Source: Pyrococcus sp. NA2 (GTDB taxonomy: Archaea; Methanobacteriota_B; Thermococci; Thermococcales; Thermococcaceae). From it: a stretch of 64,000 nt of DNA. The stretch lies in the NCBI RefSeq assembly GCF_000211475.1, contig NC_015474.1, positions 868,001 through 932,000 on the forward strand. The letters are read 5' to 3'. This document shows positions 1 through 8,855 of this stretch, in pieces; position 1 is the stretch's first letter; every line of letters begins with the position of its first letter. A model generated the notes under the pieces. That model made no database searches. It saw only the letters and a list, made by a program, of their open reading frames with translations, and was not told the origin of the DNA. The position numbers were made by a program, and so were the translations under genes.

Positions 1-843
1 TACGTCTCAAATTACAAAATGTACGATTTTGACATTAAGGGTGACTATGCCTACATAGCTTCTGGCGACATCTTCACCATGGGAATGCGTGGGAATGTCG
101 CTAAGGTTTACCTTCCAAACATGACGAGCGTCTGGAACGTTAGTATAGACCAAATGCCTGGTAGGATAAGGGTTGGCGTTGGAATAATCTACGTTGGTAC
201 GGGTTATCCCTCGGGTTATGCCGGTTCAAAGAGATTCGGTGAGGTCATTGGAATTTCTGAGGACGGTAAAGTACTCTGGAAGGTGAATGTCGGTGAATGG
301 GTCAGGGATTTAGAGGTATGGAAAGGTTACGCCGTCGTTGGGACGGGATACAATAATACTGGTCACTTATTGATTATAGATAAGAACGGAAAGGTTATAA
401 TGAACATGACGCTATTTTACGTTGAAGACGTGCTTATAGACGGGGACATAGCTTACGTTTCTGGATATAAGAGGGTCGCTGCGATAGATCTAGAAAATGG
501 AAAGAAGATCTGGGAAGCAAGTTTCCCTTATAGAATTAGGGTCCTAAAGCTCTACAGGGGGAAGTTATTGGCGGGTGGTGGGGACTTCTTAACGAGGAAT
601 AACACAGTGTACAGTGTTGGTGACCTCTACGTCTTAAACCCTAAGAATGGGAAGGTTCTAAGGGAGATAACTACTGGATACGTTAGGAGCATTGCTGTTG
701 GAAACGGACTAATAGCTATTGGTACGGGAAGCAATATTATTGAAGTTTTGAAAGATGAGGAAGTTCTTCCAAGGGAAATCTGTGGTCCAGGAATTCTACT
801 CCTCCTGCTCCTCCTCGCCAAGAAACTCCAGGAGCTCAAGTAA
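1..843 (+). CDS. PQQ-type beta-propeller surface protein, CGP-CTERM (5' partial)
   Basis: The reading frame is open to the window edge, so the N-terminus lies outside. The visible ~280 residues are repeated beta-strand blades with motifs such as GKVLWKVNVGEW and GKKIWEASF, typical of PQQ-like/WD-type propellers. The C-terminus is Cys-Gly-Pro-Gly, a run of about eight Leu/Ile and then a short basic tail. That is the CGP-CTERM arrangement known from Thermococcales surface proteins, believed to be processed and anchored at the Cys. I infer an extracellular protein held at the membrane; the ligand is unknown. Its last 48 bases overlap the end of the convergent gene at 796-1314. Confidence 0.8.
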   Translation, partial: YVSNYKMYDFDIKGDYAYIASGDIFTMGMRGNVAKVYLPNMTSVWNVSIDQMPGRIRVGVGIIYVGTGYPSGYAGSKRFGEVIGISEDGKVLWKVNVGEWVRDLEVWKGYAVVGTGYNNTGHLLIIDKNGKVIMNMTLFYVEDVLIDGDIAYVSGYKRVAAIDLENGKKIWEASFPYRIRVLKLYRGKLLAGGGDFLTRNNTVYSVGDLYVLNPKNGKVLREITTGYVRSIAVGNGLIAIGTGSNIIEVLKDEEVLPREICGPGILLLLLLLAKKLQELK

Positions 844-1314
844 CTCCTTAACTCTCCTACTTACTTCATAATTCTCAATTTTTCTCCAGTCAGAAATGCT
901 GATAACCTTTGACTCTGTGACGAGGGCGAGGTCGTACATTCCATTGCTCCTCCTAACTATCCTTAGTGTGCCGGGCTTCCCCTCATAGTTAACGATGACA
1001 CCTCCAAGTAGCGTTGAATATAGCATGGAAACGAACCTCAACAGGGAATCCCTTTCATAGGCCAGGGGGTTCTTGCCTATCGTTACGAGAACATTGAAGT
1101 TCGTTAACCTTATGAGGATCGCCTTTCTCGGGGGCTTAAAGAAGTTGAGAGTTAATGGGGTTACATCGATGATTGCCTTTAGGTTTATCTCGATACTTCC
1201 CGAGGGCTTAATGTGAAATATTAAGTTGTTTCCCTGGATTTCAACCTTTGCAACTTTAAAAATTGGGAATTTTGGCGGATTAATTGGGGAGTAAGTTGCT
1301 ATCTCCACCAGCAT
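796..1314 (-). CDS. Hypothetical protein, 172 aa
   Basis: I do not recognise the family. The product is a mixed alpha/beta soluble protein with no signal peptide or membrane segment, ending in a helical acidic tail (RRVKELLELLEFLGEEEQEE). Coding on the minus strand is supported by an ATG 26 nt from a TATA box centred near 1340, which would give a leaderless transcript. It is divergent from the DUF432/mscS operon and appears to share that TATA box, so a related function is possible but not shown. The 3' end overlaps the propeller gene tail-to-tail. Confidence 0.6.
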   Translation of the reverse strand: MLVEIATYSPINPPKFPIFKVAKVEIQGNNLIFHIKPSGSIEINLKAIIDVTPLTLNFFKPPRKAILIRLTNFNVLVTIGKNPLAYERDSLLRFVSMLYSTLLGGVIVNYEGKPGTLRIVRRSNGMYDLALVTESKVISISDWRKIENYEVSRRVKELLELLEFLGEEEQEE

Positions 1315-1333
1315 CTAATTAACTTTCGGGCTA

Positions 1334-1345
1334 GGATATATAAGG
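1334..1345. promoter_or_regulatory. Shared bidirectional TATA box
   Basis: The stretch GGATATATAAGG reads as a TATA box on both strands. The start codons on either side, 1366 (+) and 1314 (-), each lie 26 nt from its centre near 1340, so both transcripts would be almost leaderless. No second TATA-like element is visible in this 51-bp gap. Confidence 0.6.
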
Positions 1346-1365
1346 TTACTCACGTAGTTGAAACC

Positions 1366-1986
1366 ATGTTTGGGGATATTAAACTTGATAACGTTGAGGT
1401 CAAGGTTGGGGATCAAATAGTTAGGATAGAAAAAATGGGAGGTTATTTCCTTTACTCTAGGGGCGATGTTGAGAGAATTATCGTTGGTGATAAGCTTTCA
1501 ATTCTTCCCGCTCCGGCAAGAGGGTATGGAGTTAGGCTCATGATGATAAGGCTTGAAAAGCCGATAGCAATAGCCCCAGGGAAAGTGATAAAGGGCTTCT
1601 TTGATGTGCCCATCGAAGTCAGCGTTAAAGTTGGGGAATCCGAAATAGACAGGTTCTCGATTGGAAGGGAGAAGTACGCACTCTATGGAACTCTGGAAAG
1701 CGGAGTTATAGTTAGGTACTCTCGAGGAGTTCTTAAAGATGAACCAGTGTCAATAGGAAATGTACGGGTGGTAGTAATTAATAAGGGAGAGGACTGGGGT
1801 TTCATCGAGAGGATAGTCTTTCCAATGCTTGATTTGATGTATTATTCTCAGGAGAGGGCGTTTTATCCCCTAGTGAGGGTTGAGATAGAGGAGGATGTGA
1901 ACGTTGTCAACACCGGTGAGCCTCCTCTACCAAACTTGAAATCGACTGGAAAGGAGAACAGCGTGAGATTTAGGATGAGGTGGTGA
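1366..1986 (+). CDS. DUF432 family protein
   Basis: The 206-aa product resembles archaeal DUF432 proteins, which are of unknown function and commonly precede an MscS-type channel gene. No signal peptide or membrane segment is visible; the protein is beta-rich (for example EVKVGDQIVRIEKMGGYFLYSRGD near the N-terminus, shown here only as far as useful). The ATG lies 26 nt from the TATA box, so it is probably leaderless. The stop is 2 nt before the MscS start, indicating one transcript. I infer an accessory role for the channel from gene order only. Confidence 0.7.
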   Translation: MFGDIKLDNVEVKVGDQIVRIEKMGGYFLYSRGDVERIIVGDKLSILPAPARGYGVRLMMIRLEKPIAIAPGKVIKGFFDVPIEVSVKVGESEIDRFSIGREKYALYGTLESGVIVRYSRGVLKDEPVSIGNVRVVVINKGEDWGFIERIVFPMLDLMYYSQERAFYPLVRVEIEEDVNVVNTGEPPLPNLKSTGKENSVRFRMRW

Positions 1987-1988
1987 AC

Positions 1989-2978
1989 ATGGAGGTTTCC
2001 TTGATTAAGCCTGTAATAATCATAGCTGTTGGCCTCATTTTGGCCGAGCTGATTAAGAGGTGGATGCTCAGCCTGTCCAGGAGCACCAAATATGTTTGGG
2101 TGTTCAATGAGGAAACCGCAAGATTATTCTGGAGGTTCACAGTAATCATCTCGATACTCTCAGCTCTAGATGCACTCGGCTTCCTAGAGTTCAGGGTTTA
2201 TGGGGCGAAGGTAAGCTCTCTGATAGCTGCAATCCTTGTGTTCTATGTGGCTTATCTCATTGGAAAGAAAGCTCAGAGTTATTGGGTGGCTAAGGGCGGG
2301 GCTGAGGCTCAGATTAAGGCAAAGCTGTTCTATTACACCGTGGTAGTCCTTGCATTCTTCCTGGCATTAAATATAGCTGGCTTCACAGGCAGGTTGACCA
2401 CGGTAATTGCGGCCGCTGGAATTACGGGTATAGTCCTCGGTTTCTCGGCCCAGACTGTTATAGCTAACTTGATCTCGGGAATATTCATGTACTTCGACAA
2501 GCCCTTGGAGATTGGAGACCCAATTGAAGTTGGAGATTACTCAGGAATAGTGCACGACATAAGGATATTTTCAACCAGGATAAGAACGTGGGATGGTTTG
2601 CTTGTCAGAATACCAAATGAGAAGCTCTTCAACAGCGAGATAAAGAACCTAGCAAAGTATCCAGCTAGAAGGGTTGATGTGATAGTTGGGATTTCATATA
2701 AGGACGACATCGGGAAGGCCATAGATGTCATAAAGAAAACTTTAGATGAGATACCATACGTTCTAGCTGAGCCAGAGCCAATGGTCTTTGTTCAAGAGCT
2801 TGGTGATAGTAGCGTTAACCTTGCAATTAGGGCGTGGGCACCTAGTGAAAAATGGTTTGACGTTAGGGTTGAAATACTAAGGAGAGTTAAGGAGGCTTTA
2901 GATAGGGAAGGAATTGAAATACCGTTCCCACAGCGTGTTAACTGGTTTGCCGAGGAGCTTAGAGTCAAACTTGAGTGA
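1989..2978 (+). CDS. MscS-family mechanosensitive ion channel
   Basis: The small-conductance channel opens under membrane tension and releases solutes on hypo-osmotic shock. About five hydrophobic segments fill residues ~5-175. The last, Gly/Ala-rich one (TVIAAAGITGIVLGFSAQTV, ~140-160) matches the MscS pore helix, followed by the conserved ANLISGIFMYFDKPLEIGD beta-domain entry. A cytoplasmic alpha/beta domain ends the protein. The GTG at 1980 gives a longer frame, but ATG 1989 sits about 7 nt after a GAGGTG ribosome site and is preferred. It follows the DUF432 gene by 2 nt. Confidence 0.93.
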   Translation: MEVSLIKPVIIIAVGLILAELIKRWMLSLSRSTKYVWVFNEETARLFWRFTVIISILSALDALGFLEFRVYGAKVSSLIAAILVFYVAYLIGKKAQSYWVAKGGAEAQIKAKLFYYTVVVLAFFLALNIAGFTGRLTTVIAAAGITGIVLGFSAQTVIANLISGIFMYFDKPLEIGDPIEVGDYSGIVHDIRIFSTRIRTWDGLLVRIPNEKLFNSEIKNLAKYPARRVDVIVGISYKDDIGKAIDVIKKTLDEIPYVLAEPEPMVFVQELGDSSVNLAIRAWAPSEKWFDVRVEILRRVKEALDREGIEIPFPQRVNWFAEELRVKLE

Positions 2979-3000
2979 TCCCTTCGCTTTCTTTTTCTAT
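2979..3000 (+). terminator. Pyrimidine/T-rich terminator candidate
   Basis: Directly after the channel stop codon the plus strand carries CTTTCTTTTTCT. Archaeal RNA polymerase often ends at such T tracts. No hairpin is visible. Confidence 0.35.
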
Positions 3001-3062
3001 TAGTAACATTTATATATAGGAAGTTCTATACTAATCGCGATAGTTATTCGAGGTGAGTATTG

Positions 3063-3638
3063 ATGAAGAAAAATGTTGCATACATAGTGTTGGCATTACT
3101 AGTACTATTCAACATCAAAATAGGAATCAGCAACTTCATGGATGTTGCAAAGTCCCAGGGAAATCTGCTCTCTAGTGGCGAGTTCGATATAAGGATAAGC
3201 AAGGATGGCAATAGATTTTACAATGATTTGAAGCTCGTTAACATCAGAGGCCTCAAACCTGGAGACGTGAAGGAATTCACGCTTTACGTGAAGAACTATG
3301 GAGACATTCCAGTTTCAAACCTGTCCCTCATCATCTATGTTAGAGATTACGAGGAAGAGCTCTCTCCAGCTGAGAAGCCATATGACCTTACGGATGAGGA
3401 AGGAGAATTAAGCAAGTGCCTCTACGTTGAGAAGATACTCGTGAATGGAACTAACATCCTCTCGGAACCTGTGAGATTGTCTGAAATAGCTGGGAAGGAG
3501 GTGAAGCTGTACTCTGGAAGCTTAAGGGAAAAGGATGTAATCCCGGTGAAGTTCGAGATAAGGTTTCCTGAATCTTCTGGAAACGAGTGCATGACAGATG
3601 CAACGGAGATGATGATAAAGATAGTGGGCACGCAATAG
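3063..3638 (+). CDS. TasA/camelysin-like secreted protein
   Basis: The 191-aa product starts with a SipW-type signal/anchor (KKNVAYIVLALLVLFNIKIG) followed by the usual short gap and a beta-sandwich beginning SSGEFDIRIS. The segment LKPGDVKEFTLYVKNYGDIP is typical of the TasA/camelysin (M73) group, whose archaeal members can form donor-strand surface fibres. A TATA box (TTTATATATAGG, ~3009-3020) and a GAGGTGA ribosome site at 3050-3056 support ATG 3063 over the upstream TTG. Two Cys residues are present. Assignment as a filament or matrix protein is inference; the signal peptide and fold signature are visible. Confidence 0.75.
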   Translation: MKKNVAYIVLALLVLFNIKIGISNFMDVAKSQGNLLSSGEFDIRISKDGNRFYNDLKLVNIRGLKPGDVKEFTLYVKNYGDIPVSNLSLIIYVRDYEEELSPAEKPYDLTDEEGELSKCLYVEKILVNGTNILSEPVRLSEIAGKEVKLYSGSLREKDVIPVKFEIRFPESSGNECMTDATEMMIKIVGTQ

Positions 3639-3671
3639 CTTTTAAACCCTTTCATTTCTTTACCTCTCTTG

Positions 3672-4658
3672 ATGTTCTACGTCGAGATTTTAGGGACCCT
3701 TCCTGAGATGGCGGTTGCTGAAGTGAGAAGCCTTGCCGAACTTGGCAATGGATATGTCAATGAGGTAGACTACCTTTTAGTTTCGGGCGAAGTTGAAAAT
3801 CTTAAGGTATTTGAGAGATTGGGCCTAGCTCATGAATATGGAGTACTCTTATTTTCTTGTGAGGACGTAAAAGATCTGCTGGACTTTGTTAAAGGTTTCG
3901 ATTGGAGTAAAGTTATTGCGGGAACCTTCGCCGTTAGGAGGGAGAGAATGAGAAACTGCAGTTACAACATAGAGGGTATTGACAGGTTGATAGGAGGAAT
4001 AATCCATTCCCAGGGATTCAAGGTTAACCTCTCAAGTCCAGACGTTGTTGTGAGGGTCTACTGTGGAGAGAGACTGTGGATTGGCGTGAGGGTTAGGGAG
4101 TTTAAGGGGAAGGAGTTCGACGAAAGAAAAGCAGATAGAAGGCCATTCTCTAGGCCAATAGCCTTACCCCCTAGAATAGCGAGGGCGATGGTAAATCTTA
4201 CAAGAGCTAGGAGGGAGTTGCTTGACCCCTTCATGGGAACTGGGGGAATGCTCATAGAGGCTGGCTTAATGGGACTGAAGGTTTACGGAATTGACATAAG
4301 GGAGGACATGGTTGAGGGAGCGAAGATAAACCTTGAGTATTATGGGGTGAAGGATTACGTTGTTAAGGTTGGAGATGCAACTAAAATTGAGGAAGCCTTT
4401 CCAGGGAAGACCTTTGAGGCAATAGCTACCGATCCACCCTATGGAACCTCAACCACATTGCCCATAGATAGGGATGAACTCTACAGGAGATCACTTGAGA
4501 GTATGTACTCAGTTCTCGAAGGTTATCTTTCAATAGCATTTCCCTCGGATTTCAATGCAGTTGACGTTGCAGAATCGATAGGGTTTAAAGTACTTGACAT
4601 GTTCTATCAACGAGTTCATTCTTCACTTTCAAGGTACTTTTACGTCATGAAGACGTGA
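3672..4658 (+). CDS. trmG10: tRNA (guanine10-N2)-dimethyltransferase Trm-G10
   Basis: The enzyme uses S-adenosylmethionine to methylate the N2 of G10 in archaeal tRNAs; the Pyrococcus abyssi enzyme is the characterised example. The N-terminal ~150 residues form a THUMP-type RNA-binding region. The C-terminal Rossmann domain shows motif X/I region LLDPFMGTGGMLIEAGL (~residue 180) with motif I DPFMGTGG and the catalytic motif IV DPPYG (~255). The ATG at 3672 is preferred over TTG 3669. It is 12 nt upstream of the DHH gene and probably cotranscribed with it. Confidence 0.93.
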   Translation: MFYVEILGTLPEMAVAEVRSLAELGNGYVNEVDYLLVSGEVENLKVFERLGLAHEYGVLLFSCEDVKDLLDFVKGFDWSKVIAGTFAVRRERMRNCSYNIEGIDRLIGGIIHSQGFKVNLSSPDVVVRVYCGERLWIGVRVREFKGKEFDERKADRRPFSRPIALPPRIARAMVNLTRARRELLDPFMGTGGMLIEAGLMGLKVYGIDIREDMVEGAKINLEYYGVKDYVVKVGDATKIEEAFPGKTFEAIATDPPYGTSTTLPIDRDELYRRSLESMYSVLEGYLSIAFPSDFNAVDVAESIGFKVLDMFYQRVHSSLSRYFYVMKT

Positions 4659-4670
4659 GGTGGTGAGAGA

Positions 4671-6893
4671 ATGGCGGTTAAGGACTGTCCTGAATGCCAC
4701 GGAACTGGGAAGGTGAAAGTTGGCGAGAAGGAATGTCCTGTTTGTAACGGTTGGGGTTACGTTCCCGCTGATTTCAAGTTGGGTGACCATTTAAAGGGAT
4801 ACAGGAATTTGGAGAACCTTGGAGTTGATGAGGAGGTTGATGAGATACCATGTCCAGAGTGTCATGGAAAGGGAACTGTGCCAGTTTACGACACTTGTCC
4901 AACATGTGGAGGGACTGGAAAGGTCTTGGCCTGTGACATATGTGGAAGGGTAAAAGGTCCATGGGAGCCTGGAATGGAGACCACTTGGGTATGTCCCGAA
5001 TGCGAGAGGAAATTCAAAGTCGTCTACGTCTTGGATAATGCCTGCGACTATGAGGATGTTGAGATTGGAAAGTACTACAAAGGAATCATAGATAGGGTAG
5101 AGAGGTTTGGAGTCTTCGTGAGGTTGAATAAGCACGTTTTGGGTTTAATAAAGAAGAAGGATCTCCTCGGAAAGAGGCAGTACATTCCTGGAGATGAGAT
5201 AATAGTTCAGGTTCTCGATGTTAGGCCTGATAAGAGAGAGATAGACTTTCTGGAGGCTCCCCTTACTAGGTACAGGGAGGTTCAAGTTAAGAAAGAGCTT
5301 CCGATAACCCTAATTGGAGACCTCAAGGAGGAACTTGCTGGAAAGACTGTTAAGGTTAGAGGAAAAGTTACCCAGGTGCAAGTCACGGGAGGCCCAACAG
5401 TCTTCACGCTAACCGATGGCACTGGAATCACTTGGGCTGCAGCCTTCGAAGCTCCCGGAGTTAGGGCGTATCCAAACATAAACATAGGAGACGTTGTGGA
5501 GGTAATAGGAAAGGTTTCATTCCATGCTGGTAGAATTCAAATTGAAATCATCGACATGCACAGAATCTGGGGTCCAGAAGCTCTAGAGGTTAAGAAGAGG
5601 ATTGAAGAAGAACTCGATAAGAAGGCTCAGCCCGAGGACGTTGGATTCCTGGTTAAAAGTGAAGTCCTTGAAAAGCTCAAGCCCAAGATAATGAAAGCGG
5701 CTTTCATGATAAGGAGGGCGATATTCGAGGGTAGGCCGATAATAATAAGGCACCACGCAGACACTGACGGTTACACGGCTGGGGTTGCGTTGGAAACTGC
5801 GATAATTCCACTAATAGAGCAGGTAGCGCCAGACCCAGATGCCAGATGGCATCTCTTCAAGCGGAGGCCTTCGAGAGCCCCGTTCTATGAGCTTGAGGAT
5901 GTTCTCAAGGACATAATCTTCATGATGGAGGACCACATGAGGTTCGGCGATGAGCTACCACTAATCGTTATAGTTGACAACGGTGGAACGAGCGAGGACA
6001 TTCCAGCCTACAGGAGGTTAAAGGCCTATGGAGTTAAGATAGTGGTAATAGATCATCACGACCCCAGGGAGTGGATAAGTGAAGATAAAGCAAAGGTCGA
6101 CGAGTACGTTGACGTTCATGTCAATCCACACCACGTGAAGAGAGGTTACTATGAGTTAACTGCTGGAATGCTTGCAACCGAGGTTGCCCGCTTTATAAAC
6201 CCTGAAGTCGAGGACAAGATAAAGCACCTTCCAGCTATAGCTGGAACTGGTGATAGGAGTAAGGCCCCAGAATTCTATCAGTACTTGGAGTACGCAAGGG
6301 AGAAAGGATTGACGGAGGAGGATCTTAAGAGGATAGCCGAGGTTATCGATCACGAAGCTTTCTATTGGAAGTTCATGGATGGAAGGGGAATAATAGAGGA
6401 AATATTGCTCGTGACGGGTAACCTTCAGAGGCATAGGATGCTCATTGATGCGATATACCCAGAGGTCAAGGAGAAGCAGGAGAGAGTTCTGAAGGCCGTT
6501 CTGCCTCATGTTAAGAGTGTCGTTCTTCCGAATGGTATTAGATTCAACACAATAGACGTTGAGCTCTATGCTCCAAAGTTTGACTATCCAAGCCCAGGGA
6601 AGCTTTCGGGAATAATCCATGACCACTTCAAGGAGAAGTACGGGGAGGACTCTCCAATATTGACGTTAGCTTACGGCCCAGATTTCGCGGTTGTGAGGGC
6701 GAGCGATGGCATGGCAAAGTACAACTTCGATTTGAACAAGATTGTTAAGATTCTAGAAGAAAAGCTACCAGATGCTGGGGTTGAGGGAGGAGGACACAGC
6801 TACGCTGGTTCAATAAAGTTCTTTGAGGGTAAGAGGAAGGAAGTTTTAGAGGCCTTTGCTAAGGAGATATTAAAGCTTAAGGCTGGTGGATAA
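4671..6893 (+). CDS. DHH-family phosphoesterase with DnaJ-type zinc finger, S1 and OB domains (COG1107)
   Basis: This large archaea-specific RecJ-like protein has four parts. Residues 1-125 contain CPECHGTG, CPVCNGWG, CPECHGKG and CPTCGGTG zinc-binding repeats as in DnaJ, plus CDIC/CPEC. An S1 RNA-binding domain lies at ~125-200 (YYKGIIDRVERFGVFVRL). An OB domain at ~205-300 contains VKVRGKVTQVQVTGG. A DHH/DHHA1 phosphoesterase follows, with HHADTDGYTAG (~363), IVDNGG and VIDHHDP (~462). The C-terminal GGGHSYAG matches DHHA1. It probably cleaves or processes single-stranded nucleic acid, RNA or DNA; the precise substrate cannot be read from sequence. A GAGGTGGTGAGAG ribosome site precedes the ATG. 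Confidence 0.9.
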   Translation: MAVKDCPECHGTGKVKVGEKECPVCNGWGYVPADFKLGDHLKGYRNLENLGVDEEVDEIPCPECHGKGTVPVYDTCPTCGGTGKVLACDICGRVKGPWEPGMETTWVCPECERKFKVVYVLDNACDYEDVEIGKYYKGIIDRVERFGVFVRLNKHVLGLIKKKDLLGKRQYIPGDEIIVQVLDVRPDKREIDFLEAPLTRYREVQVKKELPITLIGDLKEELAGKTVKVRGKVTQVQVTGGPTVFTLTDGTGITWAAAFEAPGVRAYPNINIGDVVEVIGKVSFHAGRIQIEIIDMHRIWGPEALEVKKRIEEELDKKAQPEDVGFLVKSEVLEKLKPKIMKAAFMIRRAIFEGRPIIIRHHADTDGYTAGVALETAIIPLIEQVAPDPDARWHLFKRRPSRAPFYELEDVLKDIIFMMEDHMRFGDELPLIVIVDNGGTSEDIPAYRRLKAYGVKIVVIDHHDPREWISEDKAKVDEYVDVHVNPHHVKRGYYELTAGMLATEVARFINPEVEDKIKHLPAIAGTGDRSKAPEFYQYLEYAREKGLTEEDLKRIAEVIDHEAFYWKFMDGRGIIEEILLVTGNLQRHRMLIDAIYPEVKEKQERVLKAVLPHVKSVVLPNGIRFNTIDVELYAPKFDYPSPGKLSGIIHDHFKEKYGEDSPILTLAYGPDFAVVRASDGMAKYNFDLNKIVKILEEKLPDAGVEGGGHSYAGSIKFFEGKRKEVLEAFAKEILKLKAGG

Positions 6894-6894
6894 A

Positions 6895-7401
6895 GTGAAT
6901 CCAATCCTAGATGCTTTCTGGTACATACTTCCAGCATATTTTGCCAATTCATCTCCAGTTGTGCTTGGTGGGGGAACTCCGATAGACATGGGGAAAAAGT
7001 GGAGGGATGGAAGAAGGATATTCGGTGATGGAAAGACGTGGAGGGGATTCTTTGGAGGGTTAGCCGTTGGAACTTCCATAGGCGTTGTTCAACACCTAAT
7101 TCTTCCTTCCTATTATGGGAGTCTTAGGATTGCCGTTGAGGTTGCATTTTTGCTATCCCTGGGAACTTTAATCGGTGATCTCATTGGAAGCTTCATAAAG
7201 AGGAGATTGAACTTACCGAGGGGTTATCCAGCTGTTGGTCTCGATCAATGGGGATTCCTAATATCGGCCCTCTGCTTCGCTTATCCAGTGAGAACCATTC
7301 CCACGGGAGAGGTTCTGTTTCTCCTAGTTGTAACCCCGATTATACACTGGTTGGCAAACGTATTTGCATATAAGATGAAGTGGAAAAGCGTGCCGTGGTG
7401 A
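6895..7401 (+). CDS. carS: CDP-archaeol synthase
   Basis: The membrane enzyme transfers CTP onto digeranylgeranylglyceryl phosphate, giving CDP-archaeol for polar lipid synthesis. The protein (~168 aa) has several hydrophobic segments. It shows the family signature PVVLGGGTPIDMGKKWRDGR, then FGDGKTWRGFFGG near residue 50 and a DQWGFL motif near 120. GTG 6886 is in frame, but GTG 6895 has a GGTGG site about 6 nt upstream and is a better start. Both overlap or abut the end of the DHH gene, so the two are translationally linked. Confidence 0.92.
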   Translation: MNPILDAFWYILPAYFANSSPVVLGGGTPIDMGKKWRDGRRIFGDGKTWRGFFGGLAVGTSIGVVQHLILPSYYGSLRIAVEVAFLLSLGTLIGDLIGSFIKRRLNLPRGYPAVGLDQWGFLISALCFAYPVRTIPTGEVLFLLVVTPIIHWLANVFAYKMKWKSVPW

Positions 7402-7962
7402 TCATCTAGCGTACTGGGCGTAATACGTCAAGGCCTTCAGAAGATCGTTGAAACCCTCATAGGTTACCAGGGATAATAATATTGGTTCCTGTTCGAGCCT
7501 CTTCTTCACGATTTTCCTTAACTCCTCAACCTTCTCCCTTGGTACCAGGTCTATCTTATTTATGACAACGATTATGGGTTTCTCGTATCTGAACTTTAAG
7601 AGGTAGTGTAGCTTTTCCATTCCCCTATGGAGACCTTTTGTGGCATCTATCATATGGATTATTATGTCGGCATTTGTTATTTCCCTTATCAACTCTTTAA
7701 ACTTCTCCTCGCTTAGAACTTTTCCTCTGACCTCCTTTTCGGGGTCAAAAAGTCCTGCTGTGTCTATCAAGACTAACTCATCGGCACCTCCGAAGGGATT
7801 TTTCATAGTCTTCGGTAACTTTATCTTTCCGAATACTCTCCTTATCGTCCCTTTTGTGGTTCCAGGGGTCTCGGAAACTTCCGAAAATTTTCCACCTAGC
7901 AATGCATTCATGAGCGTTGACTTACCAACGTTCTCGGCACCAATAATCGCAACCTTTATCAT
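7402..7962 (-). CDS. Era/TrmE-like small GTPase
   Basis: The protein binds and hydrolyses GTP. The G1 loop is GAENVGKSTLMNALL at the N-terminus, G3 is DTAG (~70), G4 is NKID (~140), and a SETPGTTKG switch-I segment lies between. Length 186 aa. Family members act in ribosome or RNA maturation, or metal transport; with no extra domain the role here is open. I chose ATG 7962, preceded by GGTGAG, instead of the longer frame from 7989. It is convergent with carS and stops one base after it. Confidence 0.85.
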   Translation of the reverse strand: MIKVAIIGAENVGKSTLMNALLGGKFSEVSETPGTTKGTIRRVFGKIKLPKTMKNPFGGADELVLIDTAGLFDPEKEVRGKVLSEEKFKELIREITNADIIIHMIDATKGLHRGMEKLHYLLKFRYEKPIIVVINKIDLVPREKVEELRKIVKKRLEQEPILLSLVTYEGFNDLLKALTYYAQYAR

Positions 7963-8012
7963 TTTCTCACCTATCCTATTTAAGGACAACAGTATTTAAG
8001 GGGTTGAGGGAA

Positions 8013-8324
8013 ATGAAACGGATCAAGCTTGGTCATCACTATTATTACATCGTTACTCCAGAGGATCTAAGAGATGGCAAGTATAAAGGAAAAAATGTCG
8101 TCATTGAAGGCGAGATAAAGGGGAAGCCCATAATAGAGTTCCTCCCGATGGAGTTGCCTAGCTATAGAACAACGTTCGAAATCTCAGGATTCAAGGTTGA
8201 ATTCTCGGGTACACCGAGTATTAGGGTTGGAGAGAGGGTAAAGGTTTATGGCGTTTTCGTTGGCGATGGTATAATAGCGAGGGCCATAGAGACTGAGGGT
8301 GCAATATATCTAACAGAGGAGTGA
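8013..8324 (+). CDS. Hypothetical OB-fold-like protein
   Basis: The ~103-aa beta-rich product contains GKNVVIEGEIKGKP and RVGERVKVYGVFVGDG, repeated beta-strand turns like the OB folds of nucleic-acid-binding proteins. No membrane segment is visible. TTG 8004 is a possible alternative start. A TATA-like GTATTTAAGG at 7990-7999 precedes it. The gene lies 6 nt before the HD hydrolase and probably shares its transcript. The OB-fold call is inference. Confidence 0.65.
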   Translation: MKRIKLGHHYYYIVTPEDLRDGKYKGKNVVIEGEIKGKPIIEFLPMELPSYRTTFEISGFKVEFSGTPSIRVGERVKVYGVFVGDGIIARAIETEGAIYLTEE

Positions 8325-8330
8325 AAGAGG

Positions 8331-8855
8331 ATGCTTGAAAAGATACTGCTTGCCCAAACGTTGAAGAGATTGCCAAGGATGGGATGGTTGATAAAGGGTG
8401 TCCAGAGGCCAGAGAGTATTGCGGACCACTCCTTTGGTGTCGTCTTTATAACGCTCCTCTTGGCTGAGATGTTAAAGGAAAAGAGGGTCAGGATTGACGT
8501 TGAAAGGGCATTGAAAATTGCGATAGTCCATGATCTTGCCGAGGCTATTATAACGGATGTGCCAATATCTGCCCAGGAGTTTCTGGATAAAGATGAAGCT
8601 GAGGAGAGGGTCTTCAAGAGCCTCTTTCCAGAGTTCTATGAATTGTACCTCGAATACAGGGATGGTTCATCCACCGAGGCTCAACTCGTTAGGTTGGCCG
8701 ACAAGCTTGACATGATTCTTCAGGCCTACCAATACGAACTCTCTGGCCATAGAAATCTAGGCGAATTTTGGAGGGCCTTAGATGAAATAGAAGAACTTGA
8801 GATCTCGAAATATTTTAGGGATGTAATAAATTCAGTTAGGAGGCTGAGGGATTGA
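8331..8855 (+). CDS. HD-domain phosphohydrolase (COG1896, YfbR-like)
   Basis: The HD metal-binding residues appear in order: H in ADHSFG (~33), HD in IVHDLAEAI (~67) and D in RLADKLDMI (~128). Members of this family are 5'-deoxynucleotidases or related nucleotide hydrolases that act on dNMPs in the cytoplasm. Length, 174 aa, is normal. It is flanked by the OB-like gene (6 nt upstream) and overlaps the phosphosugar transferase start by 4 nt. Substrate is inferred from the family only. Confidence 0.88.
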   Translation: MLEKILLAQTLKRLPRMGWLIKGVQRPESIADHSFGVVFITLLLAEMLKEKRVRIDVERALKIAIVHDLAEAIITDVPISAQEFLDKDEAEERVFKSLFPEFYELYLEYRDGSSTEAQLVRLADKLDMILQAYQYELSGHRNLGEFWRALDEIEELEISKYFRDVINSVRRLRD

